Assembly: GCA_019240475.1 (NCBI GenBank) | Contig: JAFAYI010000016.1 | Location: forward strand, 62,001 to 126,000 | Source: Acidobacteriaceae bacterium | GTDB lineage: Bacteria; Acidobacteriota; Terriglobia; Bryobacterales; Bryobacteraceae | Direction: 5' to 3' | Length of the DNA stretch: 64,000 nt | Part shown: piece after piece, positions 1 to 9,565 of the stretch | How the letters are laid out: every line of letters starts with the position of its first letter | Position numbering within the stretch: the stretch's first letter is position 1 | The notes under the pieces: generated by a model | What the model saw: only the letters and a program-made list of their open reading frames with translations | Told to the model about the DNA's origin: nothing | Databases searched by the model: none | Translations under genes and position numbers: made by a program

Positions 1-731
1 AGCACCATCTCCACGGTCGATCCTCTGGGGAGCATGGCCTCGGGGCCGCGAGTTAACAGCACCCCCAGCAAGCCGGCCGCGGCGCCCGCGCCTGCTCCGA
101 TTCCCGCGCCGCGCGCCACATTGCCGGCAGCCGCGCCTACACCGGAGCCGATGACGGTCCCCGCCGTGGTAGTTCCGATCACCGTTCCCACGTCGGTCTT
201 CTTATCTCCGGGGCCGGTCACTTTGCTCTCTTCCCGCTTCAGTGTTTCGCCGTTGCGCGCGTCCAGCGCGCCCAAGTCCGATCGAAAATTGCGGGTGATG
301 CCGTTCGGCAGCGTGAGCGAATCAAACCGCACTTGCAGTTCACCGCGCCCTTTCACTCGCCCCGGACGCTTCACTTCCGTGATCGTTCCGGTCACCCAAC
401 TGCCTTGCGGAATAACGATCCGGGGTCCCGACAGCACCGGGAAGGCGGTCTCCAGATACAAGCGATCGCCCGGCTGAGCCTGTTTCGTGCTGACGCTGTT
501 GATCATATTCAGCAGAACGTGGGTGCCCGCCGCGATCTGGTACGGGCCTGCCGGTTGCGCTTCTTCGCGCCGCTTAAAGCCGCCTGGGTTCTGAGCGGGT
601 GGCGCCGAAGCCTGAGTGGGCGACGGTTTCACTGTCGATTCGTAAGCGGGGGGAGCTGAACTTGCAGGCGCCTCCTGCCCAAAGGCCGCAAGGCATGCTA
701 TCGCGGATCCCAGCGCCACGCGTTTAAACAT
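1..731 (-). CDS. Secreted Gly-zipper protein (3' end outside window)
   Basis: The start at 731 follows a good Shine-Dalgarno (AGAGGA, five bases away). The product opens with a short signal peptide ending near CLAAFGQEA, then a Pro/Ala-rich linker, then a beta-rich domain of about 100 residues. After that comes a Gly/Ala-rich zipper (GTVIGTTTAGTVIGSGVGAA) of the kind seen in outer-membrane or periplasmic YMGG-like proteins. The reading frame stays open to base 1, so the C-terminus is missing. It is clearly a paralogue of the gene at 18684-20045: both have the zipper followed by a G-V-L-x-TRG motif. No enzymatic function can be assigned; an envelope-associated structural protein is an inference from signal peptide and zipper only. 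Confidence 0.75.
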   Translation of the reverse strand, partial: MFKRVALGSAIACLAAFGQEAPASSAPPAYESTVKPSPTQASAPPAQNPGGFKRREEAQPAGPYQIAAGTHVLLNMINSVSTKQAQPGDRLYLETAFPVLSGPRIVIPQGSWVTGTITEVKRPGRVKGRGELQVRFDSLTLPNGITRNFRSDLGALDARNGETLKREESKVTGPGDKKTDVGTVIGTTTAGTVIGSGVGAAAGNVARGAGIGAGAGAAAGLLGVLLTRGPEAMLPRGSTVEMV

Positions 732-765
732 AGCGATCCTCTTGTGTGTCAGTGTAGCGGAAAAC

Positions 766-1797
766 TCATCCGTTCGTGCCGGCGACTGCCGACTCATTCC
801 TAATAGGGCGCCGGTCCGCGATGCGTTTCGCCTTCCGAAGAACGGTGCTCAACGGCAAAGAGGCCAGTGTGTCGAGCGCTACCCATCGGCATGAACCGAT
901 TGCGTCAGGCGGCTGCGTTTCCACCAAGTCGAACCGGTAGTTGTGAAAGGTGATGGCATGGCGAAAGGACCCTAGCTTGCGTCCGGCCAGCAGGCCGGAG
1001 ACGTGCGCCTGTTCGGGCAATTCCCAAAAGCCCGGCATCAATCGGGAGCTTGCCTCGCGCTGCCACAACAGAACGCTACCCCGCCGCTCAATCCAGAAGA
1101 CCGTGCGATGCTCCTCCACGGATCTGCGCTCAACAAGCTTGACCGGCAATTCGCGCTGGCGCCCGCTCGCCCGAGCGCGGCAAAGACGAGCGACGGGACA
1201 CAGCAGGCACTGCGGGTTACCGGGCAGGCAGACCGTTGCGCCGAGTTCCATCATGGCTTGATTGAATGCACCGGGCCGGGTGCCATCCAGCTTAGCGTTG
1301 GCTAATTGGGCGAAATGTTTGCGACCGGGGAGCGACGCAATGTTGGTGGCATCCTCATCCACACGGCTTAGCACGCGCAGCACGTTGCCGTCCAGCACCG
1401 CATGAGGAAGTGCGAATGCGATGCTTGCGACCGCCGACGCTGTGTAATCGCCGACCCCCGGGAGGCGCCGGATCTCTGCATAGGTCGTCGGAAAGCCGCC
1501 GTGCGCACGCATCGCCTGCGCGGCCTTCTGAAGATTGCGCGCGCGATAGTAGTAGCCGAGTCCAGCCCAATGCGCTAATAACTCCGATTCCTCCGCACAG
1601 GCGAGCGCGTCGATGGTGGGGAAGCGTTCGAGGAACCGCTCATAGTAAGGAATGACGGCTGCGACACGCGTCTGCTGGAGCATGATCTCGGAAATCCAGA
1701 TCGCGTAGGGATCGGCCGTACGGCGCCAGGGCAAGTCGCGGCGGTGCTTTGAGAACCAATCGAGCAGGTTGCCGCGGAATTCCGTTAGCTCATCCAT
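766..1797 (-). CDS. mutY: A/G-specific adenine glycosylase MutY
   Basis: Base-excision repair enzyme that removes adenine mispaired with 8-oxoguanine. Counting from the ATG at 1797 the protein is 343 residues. It shows the catalytic Glu37 in ISEIMLQQT, the helix-hairpin-helix LPGVGDYTASAV (112-123), the catalytic Asp136 in AVLDGNVLRVLSR and a perfect [4Fe-4S] set Cys190-x6-Cys197-x2-Cys200-x5-Cys206. A NUDIX-like 8-oxoG recognition domain follows (about residues 225-330). An upstream start at 1875 would add 26 residues unlike the family. The ATG at 1797 instead overlaps the end of the hupE-like gene by 13 bases, as expected for translational coupling. It is the last gene of a four-gene minus-strand run. 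Confidence 0.95.
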   Translation of the reverse strand: MDELTEFRGNLLDWFSKHRRDLPWRRTADPYAIWISEIMLQQTRVAAVIPYYERFLERFPTIDALACAEESELLAHWAGLGYYYRARNLQKAAQAMRAHGGFPTTYAEIRRLPGVGDYTASAVASIAFALPHAVLDGNVLRVLSRVDEDATNIASLPGRKHFAQLANAKLDGTRPGAFNQAMMELGATVCLPGNPQCLLCPVARLCRARASGRQRELPVKLVERRSVEEHRTVFWIERRGSVLLWQREASSRLMPGFWELPEQAHVSGLLAGRKLGSFRHAITFHNYRFDLVETQPPDAIGSCRWVALDTLASLPLSTVLRKAKRIADRRPIRNESAVAGTNG

Positions 1798-3110
1798 GAA
1801 GAGGCTGTCGGACCGGATGTTCCGCGGCGCTGCCACGCAACGAAGCTGATTGCGAATAAGCAAGCGGCGATCCACGGACCATCTTGCGCCACGCGAGCGA
1901 CGGCCAGATCAACCGAAGCATTGGCTCCAAAAAGGCGTTCAAGGATCCAGCCGCCCGATGCGAAGCCGGCGAAAAGAGCGCCTGAGAACCGGAAGATGGA
2001 ATAGGCCGGCGTTCGGCTCAGTAGGATGAGCGACGGCGCGACCCCGCATACCACCAGCAATTGCCCAGTTTCGATGCCGAGGTTAAATCCCAAGATGCCT
2101 GCCAGACGCTGCCAGGTACCGACTCCTAAGTGTTGCAGAGTGGCGGCGAAGGCCATCCCATGAATTAGCCCGAAGGCGGCCGCAACGAGCGGTTCGCGTC
2201 CGGGGAAAAGCGGGCGTAGCGCGTGAGCGGCGGAGACCAGAATGGAGAAGGCGATCAGCACTTCGACAGGCCGTTGGGGCAAGGATACGGCACCCCCCGC
2301 AGCTAAGGCGAGCGTGAGTGAATGGCCGAGTGTGAATGCGCTGACGACTTTGACGATCTGCGCCAGGGTATGACGAATGCTGGCAGGCTCAGACCAACGG
2401 GATCGAAACGAAAGCAGCGGCGCGGGCAAGAGCAGAGCAAGTAGAAACAGGAGATGATCCGTCCCTTCAGCGATGTGGCGCATGCCGAGGCGGAACATGG
2501 CGGGCACGCTAGCAAAATTCCCGCCAATATGTGCGAAGTAAGACCGCAGGCGGGACGGCAGCGGGCCTTCGGCCGGAGCTGCTTCCGCGAATTCGATTCG
2601 ATAGTAGGACTGGTTTGGGTTGCGAGCCTGCGCCAGTACGAGGAGGTTGTGGTTCTCGGGAATGAGGCAGTTCATCAGGTAGACGGAGATCGCCGATTGA
2701 TGACGATCCTTGACAACCAGGATGCGATGGGAACTACCGGCGGGCAGCGCAGCAGTGAATTCGAGGTGAATCTCGCCAAGCCCCTGCTTCATATCCCCCG
2801 GGTCGGGAAAGCGAAGGCTTTCCAATCGGGGCTGCAGAGGGCGCCCATCGGCGTGGAGCGAAAGGTCGCGCAAGACCGTTTGCGCATAGCGCCGCTGTTC
2901 GGGCTCGGAAAAAACACCGTCGCCGTTCACATCGATAGCGGCGATTACAGCAGAGGAGACCGCCACACCAGGAATCAGGCGCATCGAGAGCCGGATATGA
3001 TCTTGCTCGATGGAAACCAGGATGGCTTGCAGGTACTCGTCGAGACGATGTGCGAACACAGGTAACGTCAACGAAAGGAGCGCGGCAAGACAGAGGAGCT
3101 TCGTCCTCAT
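1785..3110 (-). CDS. HupE/UreJ-family membrane protein with periplasmic N-domain
   Basis: A 441-residue protein with a signal peptide (1-20), an extracytoplasmic N-terminal domain of about 190 residues and a C-terminal bundle of about six or seven membrane segments. The membrane part carries the HupE/UreJ signature HIAEGTDHLLFLLALLLP (about 210-227). The N-domain includes an EF-hand-like loop, DVNGDGVFSEPE, at 60-71. Family members are described as Ni/Co permease-like accessory proteins, but this long form with an added N-domain has no firm function. Its ATG overlaps the stop of the DUF3500 gene (ATGA), so the two are probably translated together and may act on the same substrate. Metal transport is possible but not shown. 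Confidence 0.85.
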   Translation of the reverse strand: MRTKLLCLAALLSLTLPVFAHRLDEYLQAILVSIEQDHIRLSMRLIPGVAVSSAVIAAIDVNGDGVFSEPEQRRYAQTVLRDLSLHADGRPLQPRLESLRFPDPGDMKQGLGEIHLEFTAALPAGSSHRILVVKDRHQSAISVYLMNCLIPENHNLLVLAQARNPNQSYYRIEFAEAAPAEGPLPSRLRSYFAHIGGNFASVPAMFRLGMRHIAEGTDHLLFLLALLLPAPLLSFRSRWSEPASIRHTLAQIVKVVSAFTLGHSLTLALAAGGAVSLPQRPVEVLIAFSILVSAAHALRPLFPGREPLVAAAFGLIHGMAFAATLQHLGVGTWQRLAGILGFNLGIETGQLLVVCGVAPSLILLSRTPAYSIFRFSGALFAGFASGGWILERLFGANASVDLAVARVAQDGPWIAACLFAISFVAWQRRGTSGPTASSWMS

Positions 3111-4246
3111 CGGCCGTTCAACTGGCTTCCGTAGTCGTTAGTAGGGTCTCGATAGATCGTATGAACGTGGTTCGCGGGTTCGTCGTGCTGGGGAGCGTAT
3201 TCGATGACAAGATGCGGACCCTGGATGCGATAGTAGGCGGTGATGTTCGTGCCGGACGGGAACGTTGTGGGACCGCTCCAGGCAAACCACGTTTCATTGA
3301 GATCGCGTTGAGTTCGGCGATGCGAGCTGTGGCGGCAGACTCGTTGATGATGTTGACCCACTCCCCGATCAACTCCAGCAACATCGCACGCCTGCGTGTC
3401 GTTCAGCTCGGATGCTTTCAATCCTTCGGGAGTAATTTTCTTCCCGTCCTGGCCGGGTCCAAGGACCAGGTCGGGCACGCTATAGGCGAGAACGGCCAGC
3501 CGGCGCTGTTTCTCGTCGAGAGATTGGAAAAGCGCGAGGGCTTTATCACTCTCGCGCCCTATGGGCCTTATGGTCTTCCCGTTGAGATGGAAGGTGGCCG
3601 GCTGGGCGCCGGTCAGCGTGGGAGTCAGCACGCCCGCGCTGCCCGCAACGGTGATGTTCAACGCCAGGTGGTGACCGCCGAATTGAAGCATCCAAGGGAT
3701 ATTCGTAGAGGGCGTTCCGAGAAAAGAGATGTAGTAGAGATCGCTTCCAAACATTTCGCCGGTGGGCGGCCGTGCGCCCGGACCCCCGGCGCGTGCTCCT
3801 GGAAACGGCGGAGGTGGGCCGCCGCTCCCGCCGCCGGGAGTGGGGCCATTCGGAGGAGGACCGCCGCCTCGCGGACCTCGCTTGGACCCGTTGACTTTGA
3901 AGTCGTCATCGGCCAATCGGATCTCATTGACTTTTCCATAGCCCATTGGGCTAAGCACGACCGTCAATAGATTGAGCGCCGCCGCGCGTTGTTGTGAAGT
4001 CATCTGCTTCAGGCTCATGCCGCCGCGTGGAACGAATCCAGTGGGGAAATTGGACCAGCGCGCACGCTGGTCGTTGTCGTCAAAAGCGTAGACCACTTTC
4101 TGCTTCTGCTCGGGAGTCAGAGTCGCAAGGAATTGGTTCGCCGCCTGCACAACTTTATCTGGGGGCGGATGCGTTCTCCCGAGTGTGACCGCGACGAACA
4201 GCACGATCGCAAGTAAGCAGCTATATTTCGCAAGGCGCTGATTCAT
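3107..4246 (-). CDS. DUF3500 secreted protein with two compensating frameshifts
   Basis: The product begins at MNQRLAKYSCLLAIVLFVAV with a clear signal peptide, contains a Pro/Gly-rich loop (about 145-175), and has DUF3500 features such as LYYISFLGTPS, FGGHHLALN and ETWFAWSGPTT. Between about 3305 and 3390 the frame that gives the long product is wrong: it reads a Cys/His/Arg-rich stretch. The neighbouring frame reads MLLELIGEWVNIINESAATA followed by RIAELNA, which is what the family should have there. One extra base near 3390 and one missing base near 3304 explain this, so about 29 codons are out of frame. This may be sequencing error or a real lesion. ATGA overlap with the downstream gene. 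DUF3500 has no established biochemical role. Confidence 0.75.
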   Translation of the reverse strand: MNQRLAKYSCLLAIVLFVAVTLGRTHPPPDKVVQAANQFLATLTPEQKQKVVYAFDDNDQRARWSNFPTGFVPRGGMSLKQMTSQQRAAALNLLTVVLSPMGYGKVNEIRLADDDFKVNGSKRGPRGGGPPPNGPTPGGGSGGPPPPFPGARAGGPGARPPTGEMFGSDLYYISFLGTPSTNIPWMLQFGGHHLALNITVAGSAGVLTPTLTGAQPATFHLNGKTIRPIGRESDKALALFQSLDEKQRRLAVLAYSVPDLVLGPGQDGKKITPEGLKASELNDTQACDVAGVDRGVGQHHQRVCRHSSHRRTQRDLNETWFAWSGPTTFPSGTNITAYYRIQGPHLVIEYAPQHDEPANHVHTIYRDPTNDYGSQLNGR

Positions 4247-4348
4247 GAGGGAGGCTTTCCAGTTATGAAACAATCCAACAGGCTGGATTTCCGGACTCCG
4301 CGGAAACCTCGGCAATCTACGGAATTCCGCCGAAGCTGTTCGACACAA

Positions 4349-7300
4349 TTAGAACATCACTTTCATCGAAAACTGGATCTGACGCGACGTGCCCGCCGTT
4401 CGGCTGATAATGCCAAATCCGGAACCGCTGAGCACGTTCGAGGGTAATCCGAAGTTAACGACGTTAAACAAGTTGAAAAATTCACCTCGAAATTGAAGGT
4501 TGACCGATTTGTGCGCGCTTCCCATTTCGAATGGCGTGTCTTTGATTATGGCGAAGTCGAAGTTATACAAGGCGGGGCCGCGGAACGTGTCACGGCCTAG
4601 TGTGCCAAAGGCGCCGTGGTTCGGCCCTGTGCCTCCGGGCACTTCGATCGGCAAGGCAAAAAACGAGGCGTTCTGCGCGCCCGAGCCAAAGTAGTCTTCG
4701 CGCACTGTGCGATCGACGGAAAGGTGGGGAGAACCAATCTGATCGGGGCGATCAGCTCCGTAAGAGCCAACGCCGGTCTGCTGCACACCCGAATAGACGG
4801 TAAACGGCAGGCCGCTACTAACGGTGGAAATGTTGAGCAATTGCCAGCCGCGCGTCAGGCGCCTGGGGAGCGCCCGAAGCCCCGGAGCGCCATCCGCCTG
4901 CAAATCCTGAACAGCAGTGAACGTGAGGACTCGCTCGACATCGAAGGTCGATGGGCCTTTATCCGCACTGGTATCAAACGGATTCTGGGGCCACGCGAGC
5001 GCGGTCACGCCGGAGGTGCTGCCGATGCCGGGTCCGATGACGCTGCTCGTATCGTCGAGTGACTTGGACCAGGTGAAGTTCGCCTGGACCTGCGGACCAC
5101 GCGATCCGATTGCCCCCGTAAGGGAAGTCTGCAGTGAGTGAAACGTGGAATGCGAGCGATTGGTCACCAGCATGTCGGTCCCGAATCCGCCAGTGATCTG
5201 ACCGGCGGAATTGAACTGTGTGTAAGGGGCGAACTGCGGGGTGGCTCCAGGGTAGCCATTCGGAAAATCGATACCAGGTAAATCGATGCCGGCTGTTCCA
5301 ATGTATGCAGCACTCGCGCTCACGCCGTGGAGTGCACGTTCGAGGCTGAACGTCCAATTGCCCAGGTAGGCGTTGCGAAAATCTTGGGAGATCGCGTTCG
5401 CATTTAGAGGAGTGATACTCGAGGTGCCGGTTGCGCTCGCGAGTTCCTGCTCAAACCGATTTACATTCCAGATGGTGTTCGCGGGTACGGTAAGCGAGCT
5501 TCCGGAGGCGAGCACGTCGACGCCGGACAGATTGTAAACGGGAGGAAGCTCGGCGGGAGTAATTTGTGTTCCGACGCGGACCGGCGAGCCGGGCGCGGAA
5601 GTAAGCCGTGGGTAATCGACGTAGGGGGCGGCGCCCGTAAGGAAATTGTCCTGCCAGATGTTCGGCGGAATAGTAGCGAGGCTCGCGCCGGCGTGCAGCC
5701 ACAGATCGTGAGCAGGCTGCCAACTGAGGCGCGCTCGCGGCCCCCAATTGTTCCCTCGCCATCGATAGCGGGGTTCCGGGTTGATCAGATACTGCTCTTG
5801 CGGTCCGTCTGGTCCATTCAGAAAGCGCAAACCGTCTGTCCGATGCGCGCGCTCGCTCAAGGGGGAATAGATCTCGTAACGAAGACCATAATCCAGCGCG
5901 AGATTGGGAGTGATCTTCCAGGTATCTTTCCAATAGAGGTTCATGCCATAGCGCGAGATGGCCGCCACGCCAATCTGGCTGGACTGCGGAAACTCTTGGG
6001 GCGCGACGGCCAATGTATAGGAGAACGCGCTACCGAGTAGAAGAGCCGTTAGGGTGTCCGGGAGTTGCTCACCAACAGCGATATTATGTTGGCCGCTTGC
6101 CGAGGGTATGGCGGCGGTTGCGTAGGCAGGTCCGCCGCCGAATGTATATTGCCCGTTGGTCGCAATGCCGAAGTAAGTGGTGTCGCGATTGACGGAAAAC
6201 AGTCCTCCGGCCTGAAGCGTGTGAGCGCCGCGAATCCATGTGACATCCTGGCGCGCCTCGAACAGATTGCCGAAAGCCGCGGTAACGGATCCCGCGGCGG
6301 AGTCGAAGGGCTCATACAATCCATCGGCGAGGATCAGCGACGGATCAGTGTGGTCGGCGGTTGGGAAATTCGGGGTCGTGCGTGTGAAGCTCAGCTCCGA
6401 CTGCGATGAAAAAGATGCGGAGGGCGTATGCGACCACTTCCATGCCGCGTTGCGTTGATGGTCGATATAAGTGATGCCCCAAGTCGGATCGATGGCAGTT
6501 TGGTCGGGATTGGTGGTGGGTCCATTGAGGTCGTCCCAGGTGAAGCGCGCGAACAGACGATCATGGCTGGTGAGGTCGCGATCGATGCGCGCTGAAAACT
6601 GATCGGCGTCGGTCGCCAGCTTGGAAGAGGTGGCGAATGTGCGCGCGCCGAACGGGCCGGACGGATCGTTTGGAAGCGGATAGCGCTGAAGCAAGTCGGC
6701 CATTTTGGGAGCAACGGGCACGTACAGCGTGTCGCCGGGGAACGCCGTGGTATCGATGCCAGCGCGCTCCGCGGCAGTCGGCACCGCGAGCACTTGCGTA
6801 GTTCCCAACACCTGGCGGAAACCTTGATACTCGATGAAGAACGCCGTCGGGTAGGACCCGCGCGGGAACGGCGGCAACATGCCGCCGAGAGTTCCTCCGA
6901 ACTCGTTGCGGCGAAAAGGTGGAATGCGCTCCGGATTTTCGGGTGTTTCGCGATCGAAGAAATTGCGCGCGTCCAGGGCGGAGTTGCGGAGGAATTCGAA
7001 CAACGAGCCGTGAAGCGAATCCGCGCCCGAACGTGTGACGATGTTGGTGAAGCCCGCGGCGCCGAAGCCGATATCGGCCGGCATCCAGCCGGATTGCGAT
7101 TGGATCTCTTCGACCGCGTCTACGTTGAAATTCGACATCGTGGCTCCGCCCATCTCTGGGTCGCTGGTTAACGCCCCATCCATCGCAAAGACGGCTTCCA
7201 CTCCGCGCTGGCCATTTATCGCGAATTGCTGGGTGAAGTTCGTGGCGCCATTTGTGTCTGTCATTGTTCCGGCCGCTAGTAACAGCAGTTGACTGAAGTC

Positions 7301-7725
7301 GCGCTTGTTCAGGGGAATCGCGGTGACTGCGGTAGCCGGCAGGCTGTCGCCGGTCGTTTGGGCGCGTTCGTTCGATTGGAGAAAGACGGAGCCTTGCGCC
7401 GTCAGCGTCAGTTCGGCGATTCCCGTGATCGGGGCGGAAATCGATTGTCCAAGATGAAAAACGGCGCTTTTGTAGGAGACGGTCACGCGATATGTCCCCG
7501 CAGCAGGCGCGCGAAATGGAAGCCGCCGTTTTCTCCAGCAGTTTGCGAGAAGTGAGCCGGCGACGCTTTCGGATCGACAGCAGATAGTTCGATCACGGCT
7601 CCCGAGGCTGTCTGATTGGCCGTGTCGCGAACGAACCCGGTCCACTCGGATACCGGTGGTTGCTGCGCCGTCGACAGTGAGAATGCCGCCAGAAACAAAA
7701 CAAGCGCGGGAAAGAGCCGATGCAC
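4349..7725 (-). pseudogene. Oar-type TonB-dependent receptor with N-terminal frameshift
   Basis: Large outer-membrane receptor of about 1125 residues when repaired. The true N-terminus starts at 7725 and shows a signal peptide (MHRLFPALVLFLAAFSLSTA) and the beginning of a carboxypeptidase-regulatory-like domain up to GGFHFARL. There the frame ends in a stop at 7483. The domain resumes in the next frame as AAGTYRVTVSYKSAVFHLG and continues through plug and barrel to NLFNVVNFGLPSN and a terminal Phe. A single missing base near 7508 reconciles the two frames. Plug motifs such as FTNIVTRSGADSLHGSLFEF are visible. An alternative start at 7744 in the barrel frame gives no signal peptide and is implausible. 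It heads the run with DUF3500 and HupE. It could be a live gene with a sequence error, or recently broken. Confidence 0.8.
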
Positions 7726-7798
7726 TGAGCGGAGTATGCCACAATGCTGCTTCCGGTTCAGGAATCTGCTTTGTTATGGCAGCATAAGGATGAACGAC

Positions 7799-9481
7799 AT
7801 GAAATCCAACAGACGTCAGTTCGTGCGGAATCTTGGAACGAGTTCAGCCGGAATCGCTCTGGGCACCACGCTCACCGCGGCTCCCACGAGCAAGACCGCA
7901 AGACACGAAGATGAACAGGTTCTGCTTGTCGGCGACGAAATCGCCGTGGCGGAAACGCAATACGGGAAAGTCAGAGGATATGTTCTCCGCGGCATTCACT
8001 ACTTCCTCGGCATGCCCTACGGAGCGGACACTTCCGGGGAAAACAGGTTCATGCCGCCCCAGAAGCCGAAACCGTGGGCCGATGTGTACCCCGCGCTTTG
8101 GTGGGGGGATTCGGCGCCGCAAGATATGGACAAGCGTTACGCAAACAAATTCGCTTCTTTTCGGGACCACTGGAACTATGGCGACGTCAGCGAGGATTGC
8201 CTTCGCATCAACGTCTTCACGCCCGCGGTCCGCGACGGCAAAAAGAGACCGGTGCTCTTCTGGATTCACGGCGGCGGGTTCATAAACGGCAATGGGATCG
8301 AGCAGGATGGCTATAACGGCGAGAACTTTGCGCGATTCGGGGACGTGGTGTTTTGCTCCATCAATCACCGCTTAGGGCCGTTGGGTTTCTGCAACCTTGC
8401 AGGCGTGGGCGGAGAAAACTTCGCGTCATCCGGCAACGTGGGGATGCTGGATATAGTCGCCGCACTCGAGTGGGTGCGCGACAACATCGCTAATTTCGGC
8501 GGCGATCCCGGCAACGTCACCATCATGGGGCAATCCGGCGGCGGCGCTAAAGTTTGCATTCTGACTGCGATGCCTTCGGCCAAAGGATTGTTTCACAAAG
8601 CTGTCGTGCTGAGCGGGGCAGCCCGCAAATCGGGCGACAAAACTTATTCGGAAAATCTGGGGGCCGCCGTGGTGAAAGAGGTCGGCCTTTCGACCGGCGA
8701 GCTGGCCAAATTGCAGACGATGCCGTGGAAGGATTTCTATGCCGTCGCAATTCGAGCGCAGCAAGGCGTTGCGAAGAACGCCGGACCCTCGGGCGGAATG
8801 ATGCGTGGATTTGTTCCGGTTGTAGATGGCAACATTTTGCCGCAGAATCCGTACGATCCAGTTGCGGCGCCCACGGCAGCCAAAGTCCCCATGATCATCA
8901 GTTCGGTTCAGAACGAGCAATCGGCGAGCTGGGCGGATCCGGCATTGGAGTCGATCACGTTCGAAGAGGTGGTTGAAAAAGTGAAGACACGAGCTGGATT
9001 CGGTCCGGGCTTCGGAGACAAAGCAAGAGAGGTTGTCGATTCCTACTCGAAGGCGTTTCCGAACAAGAAGCCAGTTGAGATTTGGTCCCTTGTGACAAGC
9101 AATCGGCAAAGTGTCGTGGCCTTGGCCGACGTGAAATGCAAGCAGCCGGCGCCCGTCTACGTCGATTGGTTTGCCTGGCAGCCGCCGTTGTTCGATCGCC
9201 GGTTGCGCGCTTTCCACTGCATAGATATTTGTTTCTGGTTTTACAACACGGATCTCATGCTGACTCACACGGGCGGCGGTCCCAGGCCAAGGGCACTGTC
9301 GACTAAAATGGCCGGCGGACTGCTGCAGTTCATGAAGACCGGCGATCCCAACGGCGCGGGTCTGCCCAAATGGCCGAGGTATTCGGCCGCCGACGGGGAA
9401 ACAATGATCTTCGACGACGTCTCTCAGGCGAAGAACGATCCGGACCGGGAGGCGAGAAAAGCGCTTCCTGCGCTGAGTTAG
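7799..9481 (+). CDS. Type-B carboxylesterase, Tat-exported
   Basis: A 560-residue alpha/beta-hydrolase of the carboxylesterase/cholinesterase family. I place the start at 7799 because AAGGA lies eight bases upstream and the product then begins MKSNRRQFVRNLG, a twin-arginine signal. Family landmarks are YGKVRGYVLRGIHYFLGMPY, SEDCLRINVFTP, the oxyanion loop WIHGGGF, the nucleophile elbow GQSGGG (Ser about 246) and a downstream His in AFHCIDICFWF that could complete the triad. The acidic triad residue is not obvious and NEQSASWADP is the likely region. It hydrolyses carboxylic esters outside the cytoplasm; the substrate is unknown. It diverges from the receptor gene with a 73-base gap. Confidence 0.9.
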   Translation: MKSNRRQFVRNLGTSSAGIALGTTLTAAPTSKTARHEDEQVLLVGDEIAVAETQYGKVRGYVLRGIHYFLGMPYGADTSGENRFMPPQKPKPWADVYPALWWGDSAPQDMDKRYANKFASFRDHWNYGDVSEDCLRINVFTPAVRDGKKRPVLFWIHGGGFINGNGIEQDGYNGENFARFGDVVFCSINHRLGPLGFCNLAGVGGENFASSGNVGMLDIVAALEWVRDNIANFGGDPGNVTIMGQSGGGAKVCILTAMPSAKGLFHKAVVLSGAARKSGDKTYSENLGAAVVKEVGLSTGELAKLQTMPWKDFYAVAIRAQQGVAKNAGPSGGMMRGFVPVVDGNILPQNPYDPVAAPTAAKVPMIISSVQNEQSASWADPALESITFEEVVEKVKTRAGFGPGFGDKAREVVDSYSKAFPNKKPVEIWSLVTSNRQSVVALADVKCKQPAPVYVDWFAWQPPLFDRRLRAFHCIDICFWFYNTDLMLTHTGGGPRPRALSTKMAGGLLQFMKTGDPNGAGLPKWPRYSAADGETMIFDDVSQAKNDPDREARKALPALS

Positions 9482-9521
9482 TCGAGTAGCTGAGCCTCAC
9501 GCGGGGAGTGCTCGCGCATCT

Positions 9522-9527
9522 TATAAT
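9522..9527 (+). promoter_or_regulatory. Putative -10 element before uvrA
   Basis: A perfect TATAAT lies in the short gap between the esterase stop and uvrA, 38 bases before the TTG and 71 bases before the ATG candidate start. I see no TTGACA-like -35 box at the right distance, so this is a weak call. Confidence 0.3.
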
Positions 9528-9565
9528 GAAGTAACCCTCGAAGCTGCCACACACGTGCCGGCGCC

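Noticed and set aside
8426..9268. 280-codon minus-strand open frame
   Set aside because: Antisense to the carboxylesterase, whose catalytic motifs fill the same DNA.
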